Source: Eudoraea sp. | GTDB taxonomy: Bacteria > Bacteroidota > Bacteroidia > Flavobacteriales > Flavobacteriaceae | Direction of reading: 5' to 3' | NCBI GenBank assembly: GCA_013042125.1 | Contig: JABDQS010000203.1 | Coordinates: forward strand, 1-10,929 | Length of the DNA stretch: 10,929 nt | The notes under the pieces: model-generated | The model's database searches: none | Told to the model about the DNA's origin: nothing | What the model saw: only the letters and a program-made list of their open reading frames with translations | In this document: positions 1 to 6,152 of the stretch, one piece after another | How positions within the stretch are numbered: the first letter of the stretch is position 1 | Layout: each line of letters starts with the position of its first letter | Program-made: the position numbers and the translations under genes

Positions 1-291
1 GGCCATAGTACCATCAGCGGGGGTTGCGGGGAAGCCTTAAAATTATGGACAGGAAATGACCATTTTGGAGAAAAGGTGACCATGGTTGCAGGAGCCCTCA
101 CAGAACCGGACAATTTAGGTGATACTGTGGTCCTCGAATTTCCAACCTTTACTGAAACAGCAGAAATGGCAGGTATCTCCCGTGTTATGGGTGGATATCA
201 TATCCAGGCAGACAACGTTGCCGGATTACAACTAGGCCGCGATGTTGCCCATGAAGTATGGAATTTCTACCAAAAACACCTGGGCAATTAA
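1..291 (+). CDS. Vanadium-dependent haloperoxidase (PAP2 superfamily), C-terminal fragment
   Basis: Only the last 96 codons are present; the reading frame is open from base 1 and stops at 289-291. The fragment begins with Gly-His-Ser, the end of the PSGHS motif of the PAP2/vanadium haloperoxidase superfamily, whose His is the acid-base residue. It ends with the second hallmark, SRVMGGYHIQADN at fragment residues 60-72. There, Arg61 fits the oxyanion-binding Arg and His67 fits the His that binds vanadate (or takes the phosphoryl group in phosphatases), followed by the usual D-N-x-x-G. Enzymes of this family oxidise halides with hydrogen peroxide, and many are exported in marine flavobacteria. 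Acid phosphatase activity cannot be excluded because the parts that set halide specificity lie outside the window. The family call is strong and the substrate is unknown. Confidence 0.85.
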   Translation, partial: GHSTISGGCGEALKLWTGNDHFGEKVTMVAGALTEPDNLGDTVVLEFPTFTETAEMAGISRVMGGYHIQADNVAGLQLGRDVAHEVWNFYQKHLGN

Positions 292-372
292 ATGCTTTGA
301 AGTTGATCACCCATAAAATTGGAACTATTTCCGGAAGAAATCCCAAAAACTCCCGGCTGAAGATACCAAGTA

Positions 373-404
373 TTTGAATGCTGCGTTAACAAGGTATACT
401 TTCA
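373..404 (+). promoter_or_regulatory. Weak promoter candidate for the thioredoxin-apbE operon
   Basis: TTTG at 373-376 could be a -33 element and TACTTTCA at 397-404 a degenerate -7 element, 20 bases apart; the Bacteroidetes consensus is TTTG, about 19-21 bases, TAnnTTTG. The start of transcription would fall nearly on the ATG at 409, so the mRNA would be almost leaderless. The -7 match is poor. The rest of 292-408 shows no gene and no convincing terminator. Confidence 0.25.
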
Positions 405-408
405 GAAA

Positions 409-846
409 ATGAAGCGTTTATTGCTCACCGGATACTTCTTGTTTCTATTGCTACCTGCCACGTCCCAGGAATGGCAAACAGATCTTACAACGGCCCAAAA
501 ACTGGCTTCGGTGCATGATCTGCCTATTGTCCTGGTCTTTCAGGGATCGGACTGGTGTGCACCTTGCATAAAATTAGATCGTGAGATTTGGAGTACTGAC
601 AAATTTAAGGCATATGCCCGGCAACATTTTGTGATGCTAAAGGCAGATTTTCCCAAAAAGAAAGCGAACGCTCTCACAGTAGAACAACAAGAAAAAAATA
701 ACGCACTAGCCGAAAAGTACAATCAAAACGGTTATTTTCCTTATGTAGTGGTTATGAATAAAGATGGGGAGGTTTTAGGGACAACAAGCTATAAAAAAAT
801 GGATCCTACTGAGTATATTTCACTTCTGGAATCCTTTAAATCCTGA
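409..846 (+). CDS. Exported thioredoxin-family protein
   Basis: A 145-residue protein with a signal peptide (residues 1-19, hydrophobic core LLLTGYFLFLLL, ending near ATSQ) and one thioredoxin fold. The active site is WCAPC, with redox cysteines Cys50 and Cys53, inside GSDWCAPCIKLDREIW. This sequence is typical of the Thioredoxin_7-like group rather than of classical TrxA. The expected cis-proline region is near residue 111 (NGYFPYVVVMNKDG, residues 107-120). The protein should act in the periplasm as a thiol reductase or oxidoreductase. The ATG follows an A-rich stretch and no Shine-Dalgarno is seen, which is normal for this phylum. It lies 7 bases upstream of apbE and is the first gene of the apbE-DUF4266-DUF3570 operon, so its client is probably a cysteine protein of that set. 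The DUF4266 lipoprotein is the obvious candidate by inference. Confidence 0.88.
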   Translation: MKRLLLTGYFLFLLLPATSQEWQTDLTTAQKLASVHDLPIVLVFQGSDWCAPCIKLDREIWSTDKFKAYARQHFVMLKADFPKKKANALTVEQQEKNNALAEKYNQNGYFPYVVVMNKDGEVLGTTSYKKMDPTEYISLLESFKS

Positions 847-853
847 TCGGAGG

Positions 854-1837
854 ATGTATAGAATACTTTTTTTCTTAATTGTTTTAGGTGTTTCAAACCC
901 TCTTAGCTCACAAGAGGCCTATACCCAAACCCTGAAACTAATGGGCAGTAAGTTTGATATCACCGTAGTGGCCAATGATGAAACTGTAGGTGCCGGATAT
1001 ATTGATCTGGCTGTGAATGAGATCCGTAGAATTGAAAAACTTATTTCTTCCTGGGATCCTTATTCTGAGACCTCCAGAATTAACCAGAATGCCGGCGTTC
1101 AACCGGTACAGGTTTCTACGGAATTATTCGATCTGATAAACAGAGCTCTTGAGATCTCTAAAATAACGGATGGGGCTTTTGACATAAGTTATGCTTCCAT
1201 GGATAAGATCTGGATATTTGATGGGAGTATGACTCAAATGCCAACAAAGGAAGAAATACACAACTCTGTTGAAAAAGTAGGTTACCAGCATATTCTGATG
1301 GACAAGGATCAAAAAACCGTATTCCTGGCAAAAAAAGGGATGAAAATAGGTTTTGGGGGTATAGGTAAAGGCTATGCAGCAGACAAAGCAAAAGCGCTTC
1401 TTATAGATCAGGGAGTAATTGCCGGGATCATCAATGCTTCAGGGGATATGAATACCTGGGGCAAACAACCCAATGGTGAAGAATGGCAGGTGGCCATTAC
1501 CAATCCTTTGAACCAGCATAAGGTCTTTGCAATACTTCCCATAAAAGAAGGTGCGGTGGTAACCTCCGGGAACTATGAAAAATATGTCAGTTTCAACGGC
1601 ACTCGCTATAGCCATATCATAGATCCAAGAAGCGGTTATCCTTCCTCAGGGATCATAAGCGCTACGGTTTTTGCTCCCAGCGCAGAATTAGCGGATGCCC
1701 TTGCCACAGCTATTTTTGTCATGGGTACCGAAGTGGGGATAGACCGGATCAATCAACTGCCGCAGATAGAATGTATTATAATAGATGATAAAGGAGGAAT
1801 AATTACCTCAGAGCATATAAAAATCCAAAAGACATGA
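854..1837 (+). CDS. apbE: FAD:protein FMN transferase (ApbE family)
   Basis: ApbE enzymes use FAD and a divalent metal to attach FMN through a phosphoester bond to a Ser or Thr of a target protein outside the cytoplasm. This 327-residue protein has the family length and motifs in order: MGSKFDITV (30-38), the FAD-contacting GGIGKGYAADKA (168-179), NASGDMNTWG (194-203), TSGNYEKY (237-244), SHIIDPRSGYP (253-263) and the metal-site segment ELADALATA (278-286) with Asp281. No key residue appears lost. The first 20 residues form a signal peptide ending LSSQ. There is no lipobox cysteine, unlike many proteobacterial ApbE lipoproteins, so it should be soluble in the periplasm. The only in-frame ATG before the catalytic region is at 854. 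Its stop overlaps the next start (ATGA, 1834-1837), implying translational coupling. No RnfG, NqrC or other known flavinylation target lies in the window, so the client must be a neighbour or be encoded elsewhere. Confidence 0.95.
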   Translation: MYRILFFLIVLGVSNPLSSQEAYTQTLKLMGSKFDITVVANDETVGAGYIDLAVNEIRRIEKLISSWDPYSETSRINQNAGVQPVQVSTELFDLINRALEISKITDGAFDISYASMDKIWIFDGSMTQMPTKEEIHNSVEKVGYQHILMDKDQKTVFLAKKGMKIGFGGIGKGYAADKAKALLIDQGVIAGIINASGDMNTWGKQPNGEEWQVAITNPLNQHKVFAILPIKEGAVVTSGNYEKYVSFNGTRYSHIIDPRSGYPSSGIISATVFAPSAELADALATAIFVMGTEVGIDRINQLPQIECIIIDDKGGIITSEHIKIQKT

Positions 1838-2046
1838 TAAAAAAAGTGATACTGTTCCCTGTCTTCTTACTATTATTTAGTTCCTGCGTTGTAGTAAAGG
1901 AATACGAAAAGGTATACCTGAATGATCCGGACATGGTTTTGGCAGATAGGAAGTGCGATCGTAACCTAACCATCTTTCATTCGTACCGGGAAGCATCTGC
2001 AGGTGCCAATGGTGGCAAAACAGGTGGGGGTTGTGGCTGTAATTAA
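1834..2046 (+). CDS. DUF4266 small lipoprotein with Gly/Cys tail
   Basis: A 70-residue protein. A lipoprotein signal peptide ends in the lipobox LFSSC, so Cys18 should be lipidated and the mature part would have 53 residues. The mature part contains LNDPDM (29-34) and SYREASAGANGG (50-61), and ends in GGGCGCN. This layout is characteristic of DUF4266, a family of unknown function. After the lipidated residue there are three cysteines, Cys41, Cys67 and Cys69, plus His49. The terminal C-x-C could bind a metal, form a disulfide or be modified. The ATG overlaps the apbE stop by four bases, so the two are probably translated in a coupled way. The DUF3570 gene begins 9 bases after its stop. From memory, DUF4266 genes commonly travel with apbE, thioredoxin-like and DUF3570 genes, which suggests they act together. 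Family assignment is firm; function is not known. Confidence 0.88.
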   Translation: MIKKVILFPVFLLLFSSCVVVKEYEKVYLNDPDMVLADRKCDRNLTIFHSYREASAGANGGKTGGGCGCN

Positions 2047-2055
2047 TTAAATGGA

Positions 2056-3372
2056 ATGAAGCCGAAAAGACTATATTTTATTCTCATAGGTTCACTTGTA
2101 TTAGTCTCTCTTAATACTCTGGAGGCTCAGGAAACCTATAAAAAAAGGGTTCTTGAAGTAGCAGAAGTTGCCTTCCTCAGCAGCTACTATACACAAGATG
2201 GCAGCAACGCAGCCGTAAGCGGTGGTATTGGAACAGAGGATCTGACAGATGCTACCGGAACCTTTGTGGTATCTATCCCCTTGAATGACGATGATGTCTT
2301 AACCGTAGATGCGGGAATTTCTGCGTATACCTCGGCTAGTTCGAGCAATGTTAACCCATTTGATGGTTCTGGTCCTGCAGATGCATTTCAGGCCTCCTCA
2401 GGTGCTTCCGGTAATGATATATGGAGCAATCTAACCCTGGGGTATAGCCATAACTCGGACGACCGTAATACTATTTGGACAGCAAAACTTGCTGTGGCCA
2501 CTGAATACGATTATTTCTCGCTTGGTCTTGGTGGTAGTTTTACGCGGCTCTTCAATGAAAAAAATACAGAATTGGGGATCAACACCAATATTTACCTCGA
2601 CAAATGGAACGCTATATACCCAACAGAATTACGCCCTTTTATATCCGGAGGTGATGGAATCAACGATCCCTTCTTTTCAGTGAATACAATAAGTGGAAAT
2701 CCAAATTACGATCCGTCGTTCACTGCTTTTGACCAAGAGAACCGAAATTCATATTCCCTGGGGGTAAACCTTTCTCAGATCCTCAGCAAGAAATTACAGG
2801 GCGCCCTGATAGCCGATCTGGTATTACAAGAAGGATTACTTTCTACTCCCTTTCAGCGTGTTTATTTTGGTGATGTGGCAGATTCCTTTATCCAAAACTT
2901 TCAATTGGCCGATGATATTGAACGGCTTCCGGAAACAAGATGGAAAGTGGCCTTAGGAGGCCGACTTAATTACTATCTGAATGAAATTGTGGTTATTCGC
3001 AGCTACTACAGATATTATTCTGATGACTGGGGTATTCGTTCACACACTGCCAACCTCGAAATACCTGTTAAGATCTCTGACTCTTTTACACTGTACCCTT
3101 CCTACCGCTATTATACGCAAACCGCGGCTGATTATTTTGCCGCTTATGAAGAAAATCTTTCTTCTGATATCTTTTATACATCAGATTATGACCTTTCAGA
3201 ATACAACGCCAACCAGTTTGGAATGGGAATCACTTATACCGATATCTTTACGAATCTGAGGATCTGGAAAATAGGCCTTAAGCAGATCGATCTGAAATTT
3301 GATCACTACGAGCGCAATTCCGGCTTAGCAGCAAATATTGCCTCTCTGTCATTTACCTTCCTGATGGATTGA
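2056..3372 (+). CDS. DUF3570 protein, probable outer-membrane beta-barrel
   Basis: A 438-residue exported protein; the signal peptide runs to about residue 24 (NTLEA). After a conserved N-terminal stretch (YKKRVLEVAEVAFLSSYYTQDG, residues 28-49, near the start of the mature protein), the rest is rich in alternating aromatic/polar strands separated by turns. Examples are VVIRSYYRYYSDDW (312-325) and FTLYPSYRYYTQ (344-355), as expected of an outer-membrane beta-barrel. Residues 83-121 form a Ser/Ala/Gly-rich segment with TSASSS (92-97) and SSGAS (114-118); SGAS fits the [S/T]-G-A-[S/T] core that ApbE modifies, although the usual upstream Asp is not at its canonical spacing. It is the last gene of the operon and is followed by 70 bases before the converging rny gene, with no clear hairpin terminator. 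Family call is confident, barrel topology is inferred, and the role is unknown. Confidence 0.85.
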   Translation: MKPKRLYFILIGSLVLVSLNTLEAQETYKKRVLEVAEVAFLSSYYTQDGSNAAVSGGIGTEDLTDATGTFVVSIPLNDDDVLTVDAGISAYTSASSSNVNPFDGSGPADAFQASSGASGNDIWSNLTLGYSHNSDDRNTIWTAKLAVATEYDYFSLGLGGSFTRLFNEKNTELGINTNIYLDKWNAIYPTELRPFISGGDGINDPFFSVNTISGNPNYDPSFTAFDQENRNSYSLGVNLSQILSKKLQGALIADLVLQEGLLSTPFQRVYFGDVADSFIQNFQLADDIERLPETRWKVALGGRLNYYLNEIVVIRSYYRYYSDDWGIRSHTANLEIPVKISDSFTLYPSYRYYTQTAADYFAAYEENLSSDIFYTSDYDLSEYNANQFGMGITYTDIFTNLRIWKIGLKQIDLKFDHYERNSGLAANIASLSFTFLMD

Positions 3373-3442
3373 GCATCCTTAGGAAAACCTCAGAGAGTTA
3401 TACAACGTAGTTGGGAATTTGAGCTTTGCTTGTAACTTCTTC

Positions 3443-5011
3443 TTATTTGGCAACGTTCACTGACCGGGTTTCCCTTATCACAGTTACTTTTACCTGCCCG
3501 GGATATGTCATATCTGTCTGAATCTTTTGTGAGATCTCAAAGGATAATTGTGCGGCTTTCTCATCACTTACCTTTTCGCTCTCCACTATTACCCGGAGCT
3601 CTCTTCCTGCCTGAATTGCATAGGCTTTTTGAACCCCACCGAATCCAAAGGCAATATCCTCAAGATCTTTGAGTCGTTGTATGTAGGAATCGAGTACCTG
3701 TCTCCTGGCTCCCGGTCTGGCGCCGCTAATAGCATCACACACCTGAATAATTGGAGAGATAAGCGTCTTCATTTCGATCTCATCATGGTGAGCACCAATG
3801 GCATTGCACACGTCTGGTTTCTCCCCGTATTTCTCTGCCCACTGCATACCAAGGATGGCATGCGGAGTTTCTACTTCAGTTTCAGTATTAGGTACTTTTC
3901 CTATATCGTGGAGGAGTCCGGCTCTTTTGGCTAATTTTGGATTCAGTCCTAATTCCGCTGCCATGACGCCACAAAGTTTTGCAACTTCCCGTGAGTGCTG
4001 TAGTAAGTTTTGCCCATAAGAAGAACGATATTTCATTCTCCCCACCGCTTTGATCAATTCGGGATGCAATCCATGAATGCCCAGATCAATAACTGTTCTT
4101 TTCCCAATTTCAACGATCTCCTGCTCTATTTGCTTTTCGGTCTTACGCACCACTTCCTCTATTCGCGCGGGATGAATTCTTCCATCTGTTACCAACTTGT
4201 GAAGAGAGAGCCTTGCTACTTCCCTGCGCACTGAATCGAAACAGGAAAGGATAATAGCTTCCGGGGTATCATCTACTATGATCTCCACACCGGTGGCAGC
4301 TTCAATAGCCCTGATGTTTCTTCCTTCACGACCTATGATCCTCCCTTTCACATCATCAGATTCCAAGTTGAATACTGACACGCAATTTTCAACAGCTTCT
4401 TCAGTTCCAATGCGCTGAATGGTATTGATCACTATTTTCTTAGCCTCCTGCTGAGCGGTAAGTTTTGCCTCTTCCAGCGTGGTCTGCATATAGGCCATCG
4501 CCTCAGTTTTCGCTGTCTCCTTCAGTGATTCCAAAAGTTGATCGGTAGCATCCTCTGCGGATAGTCCGGATATAACCTCTAATTGCTGTACCTGGTTCTT
4601 GTGTAATTTTTCAAGCTCAGAATGCTTTTTGTCATATAATTCTACCTTGTGATCCAGATCTTTGATCTTACCCTCCATTTGGTCATTCAACTTCTTTTTT
4701 CGTGCTAACTCACTGCTAACCTGGGATTCTTTATCCCTGGTGCGCTTTTCGGATTCAGAAATCTTCTTATCCTTATTGATGATCACTTTTTCATGTTCCG
4801 CTTTTAATTCCAGAAACTTTTCTTTGGCCTGGAAGATCTTATCCTTCTTGATATTCTCTCCTTCACTTTCAGCGTTTTTAAGAAGCATTGCGGCTTCTTT
4901 TTTTGCATTCGCTAGTGTTTTGGAAGCTTTCCCTTTTTCAAGGAATTTAGCAATTACAAAGCCTATTAGCAATCCTACGGCCCCTGCGATTATTATTGTT
5001 GTAGTATCCAT
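3443..5011 (-). CDS. rny: Ribonuclease Y
   Basis: RNase Y is a membrane-anchored endoribonuclease that starts mRNA decay. From the chosen start the protein has 522 residues, the usual length. Its parts in order are an N-terminal membrane helix (about 4-22, [16 protein letters not shown]), a long charged coiled coil (about 25-190), a KH RNA-binding domain with the GxxG-type loop [10 protein letters not shown] (about 223-232), and an HD phosphohydrolase domain. The HD domain has HSREVA at 339-344, the catalytic LLHDIGK with His368-Asp369, and AHHDE at 407-411. I chose the ATG at 5011 (protein start MDTTTIII); GTG at 5053 and ATG at 5038 are also in frame, but they would put 9-14 extra residues before the membrane helix and fall in the leader hairpin. 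It is downstream of zapA and the 6S RNA, with a leader of about 134 bases, and converges on the DUF3570 gene. Confidence 0.97.
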   Translation of the reverse strand: MDTTTIIIAGAVGLLIGFVIAKFLEKGKASKTLANAKKEAAMLLKNAESEGENIKKDKIFQAKEKFLELKAEHEKVIINKDKKISESEKRTRDKESQVSSELARKKKLNDQMEGKIKDLDHKVELYDKKHSELEKLHKNQVQQLEVISGLSAEDATDQLLESLKETAKTEAMAYMQTTLEEAKLTAQQEAKKIVINTIQRIGTEEAVENCVSVFNLESDDVKGRIIGREGRNIRAIEAATGVEIIVDDTPEAIILSCFDSVRREVARLSLHKLVTDGRIHPARIEEVVRKTEKQIEQEIVEIGKRTVIDLGIHGLHPELIKAVGRMKYRSSYGQNLLQHSREVAKLCGVMAAELGLNPKLAKRAGLLHDIGKVPNTETEVETPHAILGMQWAEKYGEKPDVCNAIGAHHDEIEMKTLISPIIQVCDAISGARPGARRQVLDSYIQRLKDLEDIAFGFGGVQKAYAIQAGRELRVIVESEKVSDEKAAQLSFEISQKIQTDMTYPGQVKVTVIRETRSVNVAK

Positions 5012-5030
5012 GAGTATGTTTAGATTTAAA

Positions 5031-5045
5031 ATGGGCATGGCCCAT
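5031..5045 (-). promoter_or_regulatory. Perfect hairpin in the rny leader
   Basis: On the minus strand ATGGGC-CAT-GCCCAT forms a six-pair stem with a three-base loop, followed directly by TTTAAA and, about 19 bases on, by the rny ATG. It lies between the 6S RNA 3' end and rny. It could be a processing or stability element, a weak terminator, or a site for control of rny by its own product. Only the inverted repeat is seen; the role is inferred. Confidence 0.4.
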
Positions 5046-5145
5046 ATGTGCACTTATTTTGAAGAGTTCATTTTGATCGATTCAAGTAAGAATTCTCCAT
5101 TGCTCATCTTTATTCTTCCCGTTCACTATCAGTAAATCGGGGTAT

Positions 5146-5161
5146 AAAAAAACCCACATTG
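5146..5161 (-). terminator. 3' end of 6S RNA: closing-helix strand plus U7
   Basis: The 3' arm CAATGTGGG is followed by TTTTTTT on the minus strand. The stem is formed with the far 5' end of the same RNA, not by a local hairpin, so intrinsic termination may be partial. Read-through into rny remains possible. Confidence 0.5.
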
Positions 5162-5313
5162 ATGGAAGTTTTGTACAAACTCCTATGAACAGGTTTAGGG
5201 CTAACAGACTGCTCAAGGATCCTTTACGAGAAGGCCTGCTTTTACAATCTAAACTCACCCTTTTTAAACTAATTAATGTTGAGTTTGTCAAAAATTAAAT
5301 ACCAATGTGGGCA
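5146..5313 (-). ncRNA. ssrS: 6S RNA (Bacteroidetes/Flavo-1 type)
   Basis: 6S RNA mimics an open promoter and binds the RNA polymerase holoenzyme. No plausible protein is encoded between zapA and rny. On the minus strand the segment begins with CCCACATTG (5303-5311) and ends with its exact complement CAATGTGGG (5153-5161), followed by seven U (5146-5152), giving an RNA of about 166 bases closed end to end. A second perfect helix pairs ACAAACTC (5281-5288) with GAGTTTGT (5175-5182). A third pairs GTTTAG (5249-5254) with CTAAAC (5193-5198). The apex is a hairpin, CAGGCCTT / AAGG-AT-CCTTG (5214-5238). Between helices two and three lies a large asymmetric bubble, 26 bases on one side and 10 on the other, as 6S RNA requires. 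The position beside zapA matches the well-known zapA-ssrS neighbourhood of proteobacteria and, from memory, that of flavobacteria. The exact 5' end is uncertain because no consensus promoter is visible directly upstream. Confidence 0.82.
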
Positions 5314-5338
5314 GTAACTTTGATGTATGTTAAAGAAC

Positions 5339-5635
5339 TTATTTTAAGCTAAGCCTGGCATTTACCAATTCGTCAAGAGCGGTTAAACGCTCCACAACAT
5401 CTTTGGTGTCCTCCATTTTATCTATACCGCGTTGTTCGATCTTTGAGGCAAACTGCAAGGCACACATGGCCAATACATCCTGTTTATCTCTAACGGCATA
5501 ATTTTGCTCAAATTTTTTAGCGAGTTGCTCAATATTCTTTGCTGCTTTTCTCAAGCCTTCTTCCTGACTTGGATCTATTGTCAGTGGATATACCCTGTCT
5601 GCAATAGATAGCTTTATTTTTAACTTCTCGGCCAT
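5339..5635 (-). CDS. zapA: Cell division protein ZapA
   Basis: ZapA binds FtsZ, bundles its filaments and stabilises the Z ring. The 98-residue length is typical. An N-terminal beta-rich head (KLKIKLSIADRVYPLTID, residues 4-21) is followed by SQEEGLRKAAKNIEQLAKKF (23-42), the characteristic ZapA pattern. The long C-terminal helix that dimerises begins in QDVLAMCALQFASKIEQ (52-68). The ATG at 5635 lies 12 bases after the stop of a coiled-coil gene, so the two form one transcription unit. The 6S RNA follows 25 bases downstream. Confidence 0.93.
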   Translation of the reverse strand: MAEKLKIKLSIADRVYPLTIDPSQEEGLRKAAKNIEQLAKKFEQNYAVRDKQDVLAMCALQFASKIEQRGIDKMEDTKDVVERLTALDELVNARLSLK

Positions 5636-5647
5636 AATCTGAGTCCA

Positions 5648-5938
5648 TTATTCAGCGAGCTGCGCGATGCAATGATCTAACTCTCTGACCAATGTATTTA
5701 TTTTGAGCTTGGCTTCTGTTTTATTTGTTTCACTGCCCAGCATCGTACTTGCCATTTTCAGGGATTCGTATTTCTCCTCCCATTCCAACACGGAATTCTT
5801 TGTGATTTCATGGTCTGCCTTTAGCTGTACCAATTCATCTTCCAGCTTTCCTTTAGCTTGATTGAGCAATTCTAACTTGTGTAATAACTTGCTAATCTTA
5901 TTCTCAAGAGAATCAACTATTTCAACCAATTCGCTCAT
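5648..5938 (-). CDS. Small coiled-coil protein upstream of zapA (possible ZapB-like partner)
   Basis: A 96-residue cytoplasmic protein without signal peptide or membrane helix. It is almost wholly helical coiled coil: regular Leu/Ile spacing runs from SELVEIVDSLENKISKLLHK (2-21) through LELLNQAKGKLEDELVQLK to VRELDHCIAQLAE at the end. The start is the ATG at 5938; a TTG two codons upstream is less likely. I do not recognise a named family. Its place directly upstream of zapA in the same operon, its small size and its coiled coil make a ZapB-like ZapA/FtsZ-ring partner a fair guess. The evidence is context and composition only, since ZapB itself has no strong motif. It is the first gene after a good promoter candidate. 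Confidence 0.7.
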   Translation of the reverse strand: MSELVEIVDSLENKISKLLHKLELLNQAKGKLEDELVQLKADHEITKNSVLEWEEKYESLKMASTMLGSETNKTEAKLKINTLVRELDHCIAQLAE

Positions 5939-5962
5939 GGGCAAATATCAATGCATTCTTAA

Positions 5963-5994
5963 CAAAGTTAACACACCTCGAACGACTTAGCAAT
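5963..5994 (-). promoter_or_regulatory. Promoter for the coiled-coil/zapA operon
   Basis: Read on the minus strand, ATTG (5991-5994) is followed after exactly 20 bases by TAACTTTG (5963-5970), a perfect match to the Bacteroidetes -7 consensus TAnnTTTG with a near-perfect -33 element. Transcription would start near 5955, giving a leader of under 20 bases before the ATG at 5938. A second TAACTTTG on the same strand at 6109-6116 lacks a -33 at the right distance. Confidence 0.6.
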
Positions 5995-6105
5995 AGTTTT
6001 TTCAATTATTCCTGAACAGACTGAAATTCTTCCTAGTGTGCTTAAGAAACATCTTAATTCTTGAGGATCAAGTAGTCTAACAAATACACCTAGGCCGTAT
6101 ATTTA

Positions 6106-6137
6106 TTTCAAAGTTAAGCCGCTATTTTTTAATTTCG
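6106..6137 (+). promoter_or_regulatory. Promoter candidate for the M23 peptidase operon
   Basis: TTTC at 6106-6109 and TAATTTCG at 6130-6137 are 20 bases apart, each one base from the Bacteroidetes TTTG and TAnnTTTG elements. The start of transcription would be near 6144, just before the ATG at 6153. This makes the 214-base region between the zapA and M23 genes a divergent promoter region. Confidence 0.4.
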
Positions 6138-6152
6138 TGCCAATAATTGTCT

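Noticed and set aside
849..853. GGAGG directly before the apbE ATG, looking like a Shine-Dalgarno
   Set aside because: There is no spacer before the start codon, so it cannot position a ribosome; Bacteroidetes make little use of such sites, so it is likely chance.
2051..2059. ATG-GAA-TGA, a two-codon reading frame overlapping the DUF3570 start
   Set aside because: Too short to be supported as a regulatory leader peptide; most likely a by-product of the AT-rich spacer.
3373..3442. Possible bidirectional terminator between the converging DUF3570 and rny genes
   Set aside because: I could find only three-base stems such as AGG-AAAA-CCT and no flanking T run, so it is not supportable.
4662..5135. 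A 157-codon open frame on the + strand opposite rny
   Set aside because: It lies antisense to the coiled-coil and membrane helix of RNase Y. Its hydrophobic, Phe/Ser-rich composition is what the reverse strand of a Lys/Glu-rich coiled coil gives.
5315..5322. TAACTTTG on the + strand, an exact -7 promoter element that would drive an antisense RNA to zapA
   Set aside because: The nearest upstream TTTG (5284-5287) is 27 bases away, too far for a -33 element, and it lies inside the 6S RNA helix.
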